Positions 1 to 5,011 of a stretch of 9,011 bases of DNA are shown here, piece after piece (the first letter of the stretch is position 1; every line of letters starts with the position of its first letter). Location of the stretch: contig CAAGGQ010000121.1 in NCBI GenBank assembly GCA_900769475.1, positions 1 through 9,011 of the forward strand. Direction: 5' to 3'. A program made the translations under genes and the position numbers. The notes beneath the pieces are model-generated. The model was given only the letters and a program-made list of their open reading frames with translations, was not told the origin of the DNA and searched no databases. This stretch comes from Clostridia bacterium (GTDB lineage: Bacteria; Bacillota; Clostridia; Oscillospirales; CAG-272).

Positions 1-1875
1 GCCTGCATCCTGACCGTTTACCTTTGCTGCTGTGATACCGTTTTCAAATTTGAATCCCTCTTTGGGAGTAACTGCAAGAACGAATCGGTAAGACTTTCCA
101 CCGGCAAACACGCCTTCAGCGTTCAAGCCCATATCCGTATCGCAATCGACGAATATAAATTCCTCAATATTGTAGGTATCGTCACCCTTTTCAACCTGTC
201 TTGCGGGATGCATTCCCTCAACGGGATTATCCACCGTAATCACAACCTGCTCGATTGTGTGCTTTTCACACTCAAAGGGAATGGAAGCCAGCAACCAGTT
301 CGCCTCGGAGTTGCCGTTATATCTTTCAATCTTGGTAGCAGCAATACCGTTTGCCTTTACTGTGAGAGCGTCGTGAGAAGCAAACTCAAACTTACCGTTG
401 CTTGCGCCAAGGATCTGCTTTTCGGAGCGGAGAATGATGCGAAGCTCATATTCATGACCGTAAACAAAGGTATCGGTAGAGAGAAGCTTTTTGTTGGCGG
501 TAAGGTCATACCAAACTATCGCATCAGCAGAAGTGCCGAGATCGTATCCCTGTCCATATGTAAACTCATAATCGGGAGCTTCGCCGTGTACAGGATTCTT
601 GATACCGCTGATATTGACCTCGCTGAGAACACCGCCGTCGCAGGGAGCAAAGGTGACGGTGACCATTGCGATAGTGGGATCGTCGGGCAAAACCATGACA
701 TCAACGTAGCCTATGTTGGCATTTCCATCTACCCAATCGGTGAAACGGTGCGTGTCAAATGTCTTGATGAAGAAGGTCATCGAATAAACGCCACCCATCT
801 CAAATACCGAGGTGGCATCCAAAAGTCCGTTTACAGATGTCCACTGAATACCGTTTACAAAGTTAAACTGTGCGCCTCCGGTAAATTCTTCATCGTCAAA
901 CAATGTGTAACTTCCTGTCATCGCAGGAGGATTGTACTGAGGATGCTGTGTTGCCGAGGGGGCAATGATTCCGCTGAAGGAAACGCTGTCTACGTACTGC
1001 GCCTCACAGGAAGCAAATTCATAAGTTACGAATACGATCTCGTCATCGTACTGTCCTGCGCCCAGTGCCTTGAGTACCATAGTGCGCTTGTCACCGTTGA
1101 TATAACCCCAAATCTGCTTACCGCCGTCGTTTCTGTAATCGTCGGCATTTTCAATATTGAAACGGAAGCCTTCATTCGTCTGAATCGCAAGCTCTACCTT
1201 GTAGCGCGCACCTGCAGCATAATGCTCATTTTGCTCCATCTTTCTCCAAGCATTGTTTTCGTAAACGTACCAAAGGTAATCTGTGGAGGGGAGCCAAGTC
1301 GCACGGGGATCGCCTACCTTTAAGTCTTCCTTTTCGGGAGGAAGGTTGCCCGCAATCGGCGTGGGGATCGAAATGCTGGGATAGTTTATGATACCGTCAG
1401 CAATATAACTGAATGTATAAGCTACGGTAATAGTTTTGTGCTTATCAGAATTCAAGGGGGGATATTTTACCGTTGCGTCTTTGCCGTTCACGGTAGCATG
1501 AATACCGCTATAATTTGTATCAACGCCGGTATATTCAAAATTCCAACCGCTGTTACCGCTCTTTACCTCGAGATCGACCTCTACGGTATAGGACTGACCG
1601 CCGATGAAGTATGTGTCTGCACCACTCTCAACGCCCATCTGTCTGTTGTCACCTTGCTTATACCAACGAAGTCCTACGACCTTATATGTCATATGGTGCT
1701 TCGCCTCAACGGCAGCAAAGCTGAGATTTACGGTTTCACCTGCGCGTGGCTCGGGAAGTGTCAACTCAACCTCGCTCACCGCATCAGTCGGGGTGACTGC
1801 AAATGCTGCAATCGACATCATCGAAAGCATCATAATCAAACTGATCATCAATGCTATAAATCTTTTTGTTTTCAT
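1..1875 (-). CDS. Large secreted repeat protein, 3' end beyond window
   Basis: I see an uninterrupted reading frame of 625 codons from the ATG at 1875-1873 to base 1, with no stop, so the C-terminus lies outside the window. AAGGAG (1887-1882) precedes the start at a good distance. Residues 1-26 are a classical signal peptide: MKTKR, a hydrophobic core rich in Met/Leu/Ile, then AFA before Val27. The mature part is made of about five divergent units of 120-130 residues, starting near residues 36, 165, 297, 418 and 541. Each opens with a beta-strand and a P-x(2)-G turn (for example SGIKNPVHGEAP and ITVDNPVEGMHP), continues with W/Y-rich strands and a G-x-x-Y motif, and closes near an N-G turn. 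This looks like tandem beta-sandwich (Ig-like) domains on an exported or surface protein. No enzyme motif or anchor is visible in the part present. It lies 19 nt behind the 152-residue gene, so the two are probably co-transcribed. Its function is unknown; adhesion or glycan binding is only a guess. Existence is near certain. Confidence 0.93.
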   Translation of the reverse strand, partial: MKTKRFIALMISLIMMLSMMSIAAFAVTPTDAVSEVELTLPEPRAGETVNLSFAAVEAKHHMTYKVVGLRWYKQGDNRQMGVESGADTYFIGGQSYTVEVDLEVKSGNSGWNFEYTGVDTNYSGIHATVNGKDATVKYPPLNSDKHKTITVAYTFSYIADGIINYPSISIPTPIAGNLPPEKEDLKVGDPRATWLPSTDYLWYVYENNAWRKMEQNEHYAAGARYKVELAIQTNEGFRFNIENADDYRNDGGKQIWGYINGDKRTMVLKALGAGQYDDEIVFVTYEFASCEAQYVDSVSFSGIIAPSATQHPQYNPPAMTGSYTLFDDEEFTGGAQFNFVNGIQWTSVNGLLDATSVFEMGGVYSMTFFIKTFDTHRFTDWVDGNANIGYVDVMVLPDDPTIAMVTVTFAPCDGGVLSEVNISGIKNPVHGEAPDYEFTYGQGYDLGTSADAIVWYDLTANKKLLSTDTFVYGHEYELRIILRSEKQILGASNGKFEFASHDALTVKANGIAATKIERYNGNSEANWLLASIPFECEKHTIEQVVITVDNPVEGMHPARQVEKGDDTYNIEEFIFVDCDTDMGLNAEGVFAGGKSYRFVLAVTPKEGFKFENGITAAKVNGQDAG

Positions 1876-1894
1876 TTTTTTCTCCTTTTTCTGT

Positions 1895-2353
1895 TTACAC
1901 GGGAACTGCCGCATCGGCGTTGCCTGTGCTTAATGTTAGTTTGATTTGTTCAAGGATTTCAACGAATGGGAGCTTGCCGCCCACGGTTTTGCGGTAAACA
2001 TCATCGGAGTTTACCAATACCTGTCCGGGCAAAGTCAGCACCTCCGTTTCGTCTTCGGTAGGAAATTCGATATTGAAGTACCATAGACCATCTTTTCGAT
2101 CACCGCCACGCGACGGGCAGAAGAAAACAATCTTTCTGTCGGGTAGCTTTAATTCAAGAGTGCTGCCCTCTGAATATCCGTTCAAAATTCTGTCGCTATA
2201 AAACGGCATACCGCTATCGAAGTAGACTGTGTAGATCTCCTTCGGCGCATTGATGAACAGGTAGTCCGTCGTTGCATCCTTGTCGGTTATTCTCTGATGT
2301 CCTTTGGGAATAGGAACTTCAAATTCGCCAAACCTGACTCGCTTTCTCACCAT
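1895..2353 (-). CDS. Unrecognised 152-residue cytoplasmic protein
   Basis: This frame starts at the ATG at 2353-2351 with a strong AGGAGG eight bases upstream and ends with TAA at 1897-1895. I do not recognise the family. The protein has no signal peptide or membrane segment. It is mixed and charged: a basic N-terminus (MVRKRVRFGEF), a middle rich in aromatic residues (DYLFINAPKEIYTVYF), an acidic stretch around residues 98-104 (PTEDETE), and a C-terminal amphipathic helix (LPFVEILEQIKLTL). It is the first gene of a two-gene operon with the secreted repeat protein and follows the phased GGGTGT array. A role as a cytoplasmic partner or regulator of the secreted protein is possible but unsupported by any motif. 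The good ribosome site, tight operon spacing and protein-like composition make it a real gene. Confidence 0.88.
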   Translation of the reverse strand: MVRKRVRFGEFEVPIPKGHQRITDKDATTDYLFINAPKEIYTVYFDSGMPFYSDRILNGYSEGSTLELKLPDRKIVFFCPSRGGDRKDGLWYFNIEFPTEDETEVLTLPGQVLVNSDDVYRKTVGGKLPFVEILEQIKLTLSTGNADAAVPV

Positions 2354-2417
2354 TCACATCACCTCCTATGCAAATCTTTGTCGCCGTGTAAACGAGTCTT
2401 TACCTTTTGACACTTCA

Positions 2418-2423
2418 ATTATA
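2418..2423 (-). promoter_or_regulatory. -10 element of the orphan/repeat-protein operon
   Basis: On the minus strand a perfect TATAAT occupies 2423-2418, preceded by an AT-rich run and about 65 bases upstream of the start at 2353. At 16-18 bp spacing the -35 region (CTTCTG, TTCTGA) hardly matches TTGACA. The innermost GGGTGT box (2446-2451) sits exactly where the -35 element should be. That layout is usual for promoters that need an activator. The start point should lie near 2411. Confidence 0.7.
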
Positions 2424-2445
2424 TCATATATTTATAAAGTCAGAA

Positions 2446-2505
2446 GGGTGTTTTTAGGGTGTATCAGGGGTGTATTTAGGGTGTATTCACGGCTTTTTAG
2501 GGTGT
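2446..2505 (-). repeat. Phased array of five GGGTGT boxes, likely operator
   Basis: On the plus strand GGGTGT occurs at 2446-2451, 2457-2462, 2468-2473, 2479-2484 and 2500-2505; on the transcribed minus strand these read ACACCC. Start-to-start distances are 11, 11, 11 and 21 bp, about one, one, one and two helical turns, so all boxes face the same side of the DNA. Several extend to a longer unit, TTTAGGGTGTAT. Measured from the predicted start point the boxes lie at about -35 to -94. This is what an upstream activating array looks like. The obvious candidate ligand is the LuxR-type regulator encoded next door, although typical LuxR sites are inverted repeats, so the assignment is inference. 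The repeat pattern itself is directly visible. Confidence 0.75.
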
Positions 2506-2521
2506 GTTTTACAAAAATAGG

Positions 2522-2553
2522 CAAAAAAATAGGCGATGGCAGATGCCATCGCC
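2522..2553 (-). terminator. Intrinsic terminator of the LuxR-type gene
   Basis: A perfect 10-bp inverted repeat (2532-2541 with 2544-2553, GGCGATGGCA and its complement, two-base loop) lies 11 bases after the stop codon at 2564. On the minus strand it is followed by TATTTTTTTG. The short loop probably opens by a pair in RNA. It separates the regulator from the operon downstream, so that operon depends on its own promoter. Confidence 0.88.
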
Positions 2554-2563
2554 GAGTGAAAGC

Positions 2564-3523
2564 TTATTTTTCAAGAAGTGCGAATATTTCATCGCGGCTC
2601 GTTACTTTCAGAGCTTTGAAAAGTGAGGTCGTGTGCATTTTAACCGTATTTTCGGACAAATGAAGATTGACTGCTATTTCTTTTCTGCTTCTTCCGTCAA
2701 GTATTCCTTCGAGAATGTCCATCTGCCTTGAGGTCAGTGTGGTATTTTCGGGAAGGCTTGAAAGTATGCGCTCGATCTTGTCAGCGCGTTCCTTTGAATC
2801 AACGTATATGACCGAGGATTTTTCTTCTACAATAATCCGAGAGGGAACATCACTGACGTGTATGTAATCTTGGAGCATCCAATATACGAAGAAAAATACG
2901 AACTCACTCATTAGGTAGGATGCGGAAAGAAATTCAAAATTCCATGTGACAAGCTTTTCCACGATCCACATCCCGATATTGCCGAACACTACAGCGAACA
3001 TAAGTCCTGCGAGCTTCTGGGATTTTCCGCTACTTTTCTTCAGCGATATACTGATCACCACAAGCATTGCCACAAAGTATCCGAGAACGTATATCAGATT
3101 AACGGGGTGAAGGAAGCCGTACTCCTTCATGAGTTTTGCCGCGCCATCGGCGTGCGTCAACTCAACGCTCTTGTAATACCAATCAAGGTGACCTGTTGTC
3201 AGCACAAGTCCGAACATCACCATCGCCGCAGCGATGAGCACGTATTTGACCCACTTCTTGTAGGTAAATCCGCAAAGACCGGAAATGATCATAAACATAC
3301 AAAGCGGAACGAACACCTGCCCGAAGTATGCGATCTTGTTTGCGGTGAGTGCGAACTCGACCGTTTTCGAAAGCGACAACAGTAGATATCCGAGATTTAC
3401 AACACAAACAGAGAGGTAGAGAACAAAAAGCCAAGGCTCATTTTGCGATTTGCGCACGAACAGATAATACCAGATTGGCAACAAAAGCGACAAAGCAAAA
3501 ATGACACCATATGCGATTGTCAT
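2564..3523 (-). CDS. Seven-TM sensor fused to LuxR-type HTH regulator
   Basis: This 319-residue protein starts at the ATG at 3523 behind AAGGAGGTG. Residues 1-220 contain seven hydrophobic segments (about 3-23, 30-51, 66-86, 92-110, 141-161, 168-188, 200-218). The pattern resembles the N-terminal 7TM sensor region found on some Firmicute histidine kinases, including a charged extracytoplasmic loop (HLDWYYKSVEL) before helix five. After a linker with a helical stretch (about 240-256), residues 261-317 form a LuxR/GerE helix-turn-helix: LTSRQMDILEGILDGRS, then KEIAVNLHLSENTVKMH and SLFKALKVTSRDEI. No kinase, receiver or phospho-acceptor region lies between them, so it should act as a one-component regulator that binds DNA from the membrane. 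It has its own promoter and terminator, and the operon just downstream carries the phased GGGTGT array, the likely target. The ligand is unknown. The HTH call is firm; the 7TM family name is from memory. Confidence 0.9.
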   Translation of the reverse strand: MTIAYGVIFALSLLLPIWYYLFVRKSQNEPWLFVLYLSVCVVNLGYLLLSLSKTVEFALTANKIAYFGQVFVPLCMFMIISGLCGFTYKKWVKYVLIAAAMVMFGLVLTTGHLDWYYKSVELTHADGAAKLMKEYGFLHPVNLIYVLGYFVAMLVVISISLKKSSGKSQKLAGLMFAVVFGNIGMWIVEKLVTWNFEFLSASYLMSEFVFFFVYWMLQDYIHVSDVPSRIIVEEKSSVIYVDSKERADKIERILSSLPENTTLTSRQMDILEGILDGRSRKEIAVNLHLSENTVKMHTTSLFKALKVTSRDEIFALLEK

Positions 3524-3562
3524 GAGCCCACCTCCTTGTTGAAATGTAAATTTGATTATTTT

Positions 3563-3591
3563 ATTATATCACAAAATTATAAATAAATCAA
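3563..3591 (-). promoter_or_regulatory. Sigma-A promoter of the 7TM-LuxR gene
   Basis: On the minus strand TTGATT (3591-3586) is followed after exactly 17 bp by TATAAT (3568-3563). The predicted start point is near 3556, leaving a leader of about 33 nt before the ribosome site. No GGGTGT box is present here, so there is no sign of autoregulation through that motif. Confidence 0.8.
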
Positions 3592-3645
3592 GCCATTTTT
3601 TGATTTTTGACAGACACATTGAAAACTGCTTCGAATCATTTCGAT

Positions 3646-3670
3646 GGCCTGGGACGCTTTGCCCCAGACC
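3646..3670. repeat. Imperfect hairpin in intergenic region
   Basis: The arms GGCCTGGG (3646-3653) and CCCAGACC (3663-3670) pair with one mismatch around a nine-base loop. It sits between the regulator's promoter and the longer hairpin at 3697-3730. It has no T-run, so it may be part of a repetitive intergenic element rather than a terminator. Confidence 0.35.
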
Positions 3671-3696
3671 TCTTTGTGGCATTCGTTTGGCTTGTA

Positions 3697-3730
3697 AAAG
3701 TGGTGTGGGCCCCAAGGCCCACACCACTTT
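3697..3730 (-). terminator. Strong 15-bp hairpin after DUF6809-like gene
   Basis: AAAGTGGTGTGGGCC (3697-3711) and its exact complement (3716-3730) flank a four-base loop. It lies 36 bp past the stop codon of the gene at 3766-4053. Reading on the minus strand the stem ends in TTT and runs into TACAAG, a short T-run at best. It probably ends that transcript, but the weak T-run leaves room for it being an intergenic repeat element. The 240-bp gap it occupies (3524-3765) contains no other gene. Confidence 0.5.
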
Positions 3731-3765
3731 CGTGCGCTTTATGGGGTGGGACTTTGGGGCCTACC

Positions 3766-4053
3766 CTATAAATTTTCATCCTCTCCCATTGGCAGAAGAA
3801 AGGCTTCAGCCATCAGCTGCACACCGAGTCTGAAGCCGTAGGAGAAGGCATCGCGCTCGGTAATGCTGTGCATCTCGTTCATGCAGTCCTCGAATTTTTC
3901 AAGGATCTCCTTTTGCTTATCTGTGAGCGTTCCGTCCAGTTCCTCTCGGTTCCGGGCGACCAGCTTCAGTAGCTCCTTTAGCCGTTTGTCACCACGAGTG
4001 CATTGCTCGAAGGGGGATACGTTTCCGTACCATAGCTCGTTGATGATATCCAT
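3766..4053 (-). CDS. Small DUF6809-like protein of unknown function
   Basis: A 95-residue protein from the ATG at 4053-4051. An in-frame ATG at 4077 is less likely, because the AGGAGG at 4069-4064 would then be inside the coding region, while it is well placed for 4053. The N-terminus MDIINELWYGNVSPFEQ, a central helical stretch with paired charges (residues about 25-60), and the C-terminal FSYGFRLGVQLMAEAFL match the layout of a small Firmicute family that I recall as DUF6809. The protein is cytoplasmic and has no signal peptide. The function of the family is not known to me. Family members often occur singly, and here it has its own weak promoter and a hairpin behind it, so it is probably monocistronic. 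I am sure of the gene and fairly sure of the family. Confidence 0.85.
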   Translation of the reverse strand: MDIINELWYGNVSPFEQCTRGDKRLKELLKLVARNREELDGTLTDKQKEILEKFEDCMNEMHSITERDAFSYGFRLGVQLMAEAFLLPMGEDENL

Positions 4054-4080
4054 ATTGTTTCTACCTCCTGTCAGCACACA

Positions 4081-4109
4081 ACAATACCACAGAAGGTTGC
4101 AGAAGTCCA
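4081..4109 (-). promoter_or_regulatory. Weak candidate promoter of the DUF6809-like gene
   Basis: On the minus strand TGGACT (4109-4104), 17 bp, then TATTGT (4086-4081). Each hexamer matches consensus at four of six positions. Spacing is ideal, and the ribosome site follows about 12 bp downstream of the -10, which is tight. No better candidate is visible in 4070-4195. Confidence 0.35.
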
Positions 4110-4117
4110 GACCTTTT

Positions 4118-4132
4118 TTGAAACAATTTCAA
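4118..4132. promoter_or_regulatory. Palindrome TTGAAA-CAA-TTTCAA, possible operator
   Basis: A perfect six-base inverted repeat with a three-base centre, flanked by T-runs, lies in the divergent space between the DUF6809-like gene and the plus-strand promoter at 4196. Palindromes of this size are typical dimer-binding sites, but AT-rich DNA makes them by chance fairly often. Confidence 0.25.
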
Positions 4133-4195
4133 CTTTTTTCGCCGGATGTTTTCTTTGACTACTGCGCCTCAATATTTGCTATTTTGAAAAGGGAC

Positions 4196-4224
4196 TTGCA
4201 ATTGTAGCGAAAGTATGGTATACT
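4196..4224 (+). promoter_or_regulatory. Plus-strand sigma-A promoter without a clear gene
   Basis: TTGCAA (4196-4201), exactly 17 bp, TATACT (4219-4224). The start point would be near 4231. No recognisable protein gene follows. The next plus-strand signals are the tRNA-Pro fragment and the terminator at 4475-4508. Confidence 0.6.
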
Positions 4225-4230
4225 ATTGGC

Positions 4231-4474
4231 AGAAGATAGGAAGATCTTGGTCTGATGATGGGCGACATGAATTGCGGTATAAGCGGCTTGACCACACCTT
4301 TGACCATCTACGGCTTCGGACTATGTGGAAACAGTGCGAATGAGAGCATCGGAAAGCATCGTTTTCGGACACAAAAGCCCTGAAAAGCCTTGTAGAGTAA
4401 GGAAAAAATCGGTATTTTAGCGTTCGGGACGTAGAAGTCGTGGGTTCGAATCCCGTCACCTCGACCAAAAAAGG
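4231..4474 (+). other. Putative transcript between promoter and terminator
   Basis: This 244-base stretch follows a good promoter and ends at a good terminator, so a short RNA of about 275 nt is predicted. The only sizeable open frame with an ATG near the start is 42 codons (4255-4383, beginning MMGDMNCGISGLT), with AGGAAG about 11 bases upstream, a poor ribosome site. I recognise no known RNA family and no clear long stem in the first 190 bases. It could be a small RNA, a small peptide gene, or the decayed end of an integrated element. Confidence 0.25.
4421..4467 (+). pseudogene. 3' fragment of tRNA-Pro (CGG), 5' half missing
   Basis: The geometry is exactly that of a tRNA from the anticodon loop onward. 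There is a 7-base loop TTCGGGA (4423-4429, anticodon CGG followed by G37), the 3' anticodon stem CGTAG (4430-4434), a 5-base variable loop (4435-4439), and a T arm with loop TTCGAAT (4445-4451) and wobble pairs at its outer end. The 3' acceptor strand CACCTCG (4457-4463), discriminator A and encoded CCA (4465-4467) complete it. The matching 5' acceptor strand (CGAGGTG), the D arm and a proper 5' anticodon stem are absent upstream. tRNA-likeness starts abruptly at about 4421. A fragment that begins at the anticodon and runs to CCA is the usual attachment-site scar of a tyrosine-recombinase element that integrated in a tRNA gene. Antisense translation of this stretch gives a tRNA-shadow peptide, not a real protein. 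Confidence 0.8.
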
Positions 4475-4567
4475 AAAGAAGCACCGCAAGGTGCTTCTTT
4501 CTTTTTTTCGTTTGAAGCTCACCGATTCGAGCCCCTCCGATGCGCTAGCATCGGATTGCTTTGCGCT
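4441..4567 (+). repeat. Direct repeat copy A: tRNA end, terminator, flank
   Basis: This 127-bp segment recurs at 4607-4734 with a fixed 167-bp offset from the T loop on. I count about eight differences: one inserted base in the T loop and seven substitutions, five of them in the last 24 bases. The unit contains the tRNA 3' end, its terminator, the stretch TCACCGATTCGAGCCCCTCC, a second hairpin (4537-4554, CCGATGC, loop, GCATCGG) and the box GCTTTGCGC. Confidence 0.85.
4475..4508 (+). terminator. Intrinsic terminator of the tRNA fragment, copy A
   Basis: AAAGAAGCACC (4475-4485), GCAA tetraloop, GGTGCTTCTTT (4490-4500), then C and seven T. A perfect 11-bp stem with a GNRA loop and a T-run, starting eight bases after the tRNA CCA. 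It was probably the native terminator of the tRNA gene. Confidence 0.9.
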
Positions 4568-4606
4568 TTGCCTTCTATGGACAACCACAAGCAAACGGCG
4601 CAAAGC
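4558..4606. repeat. Inverted repeat GCTTTGCGC at the duplication boundary
   Basis: GCTTTGCGC (4558-4566) is exactly complementary to GCGCAAAGC (4598-4606), leaving a 31-base loop. The second arm ends on the base before copy B begins, so this repeat may mark how the duplication arose or be a remnant recombination site. Confidence 0.5.
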
Positions 4607-4634
4607 TGGGTTCTGAATCCCGTCACCTCGACCA
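4607..4634 (+). pseudogene. Second, shorter tRNA-Pro 3' end fragment
   Basis: From TGGG through the T loop to CCA (4632-4634), identical to the fragment ending at 4467 except for one extra T in the T loop, which destroys the normal 7-base loop. It has no anticodon arm, so it cannot be a functional tRNA. Confidence 0.75.
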
Positions 4635-4641
4635 AAAAAGG

Positions 4642-4675
4642 AAAGAAGCACCGCAAGGCGCTTCTTTCTTTTTTT
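4642..4675 (+). terminator. Terminator of copy B, one stem mismatch
   Basis: The same GCAA-loop hairpin and T-run as copy A, with a T-to-C change that turns one A-T pair near the loop into an A-C mismatch. It probably still terminates, more weakly. Confidence 0.7.
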
Positions 4676-4858
4676 CGTTTGAAGTTCACCGATTCGAGCC
4701 CCTCCGATGCACCGGCATTGGAATGCTTTGCGCTACTTTTCCTCCTTTCAGATATTCTTTCAACGTTTCCTTTGCCATGCCAAAACACACTTTTTAGCAT
4801 CCCCTCGCCCTCCCTGGTTTCCTCGGCTACAACTTTTTTAACTTTTTTTAAAAAAGGG

Positions 4859-4887
4859 TAGATTTTTCAAAATAAAAGTGGTATAAT
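4859..4887 (+). promoter_or_regulatory. Promoter of the antiporter gene
   Basis: A perfect TATAAT at 4882-4887, with TAGATT (4859-4864, three of six consensus) 17 bp upstream. Just before it runs an A/T tract (4831-4856, T6-AAC-T7-A6) that could serve as an UP element and make up for the poor -35. The start point is near 4894. Confidence 0.7.
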
Positions 4888-4893
4888 ATACCG

Positions 4894-5011
4894 TCGATGA
4901 AAAAGGAGTGCTGTCGGCAGGCGTTTTGGGAGGCTTTTTCGAGCCTCTCGCGTCATGGCCACGAGCGGCTCCTCTTCGTTATTTTAGAGAAAAAGAAAGA
5001 AGGCATACGTT
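4894..5011 (+). other. Structured 118-nt leader of the antiporter mRNA
   Basis: The leader holds an 8-bp hairpin, GGGAGGCT (4928-4935) with AGCCTCTC (4942-4949) around a six-base loop. AGGAG (4904-4908) can pair with CTCCT (4969-4973) to close the whole region. There is no T-run after the hairpin. An ATG at 4898 opens a frame that runs out of phase into the antiporter gene, but it has no ribosome site. A cis-regulatory RNA is possible; ion-sensing riboswitches are known upstream of some antiporter genes, but I cannot match a known class here. Confidence 0.35.

Larger units (their letters stand above)
4607..4734 (+). repeat. Direct repeat copy B of the tRNA-end module
   Basis: Second copy of 4441-4567. 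In its inner hairpin (4704-4721) the right arm reads GCATTGG instead of GCATCGG, which keeps the stem through a G-T pair while the loop has changed. Beyond 4734 the copies diverge completely; 4735-4858 contains no gene that I can support, only T-rich runs leading to the next promoter. Confidence 0.85.

Noticed and set aside
208..1323. Plus-strand open frame of 371 codons
   Set aside because: It is the antisense shadow of the secreted repeat protein, has no ribosome site, and its translation lacks domain-like features, whereas the minus frame has a signal peptide and repeats.
1438..1944. Plus-strand open frames at 1438-1944 and 1604-1933
   Set aside because: Both lie antisense to the signal-peptide end of the repeat protein and run into the 152-residue gene; no ribosome site or recognisable protein.
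4421..4467. Intact tRNA-Pro gene
   Set aside because: No complementary 5' acceptor strand, D arm or proper 5' anticodon stem exists upstream, so only the 3' part is present.
4223..4800. Overlapping minus-strand frames of 142 and 93 codons
   Set aside because: Their shared peptide FLVEVTGFEPTTSTSRT and its variant are the antisense translation of the tRNA-Pro end, and the adjoining part is the antisense of the terminator module. They repeat because the DNA is duplicated, not because of protein homology.
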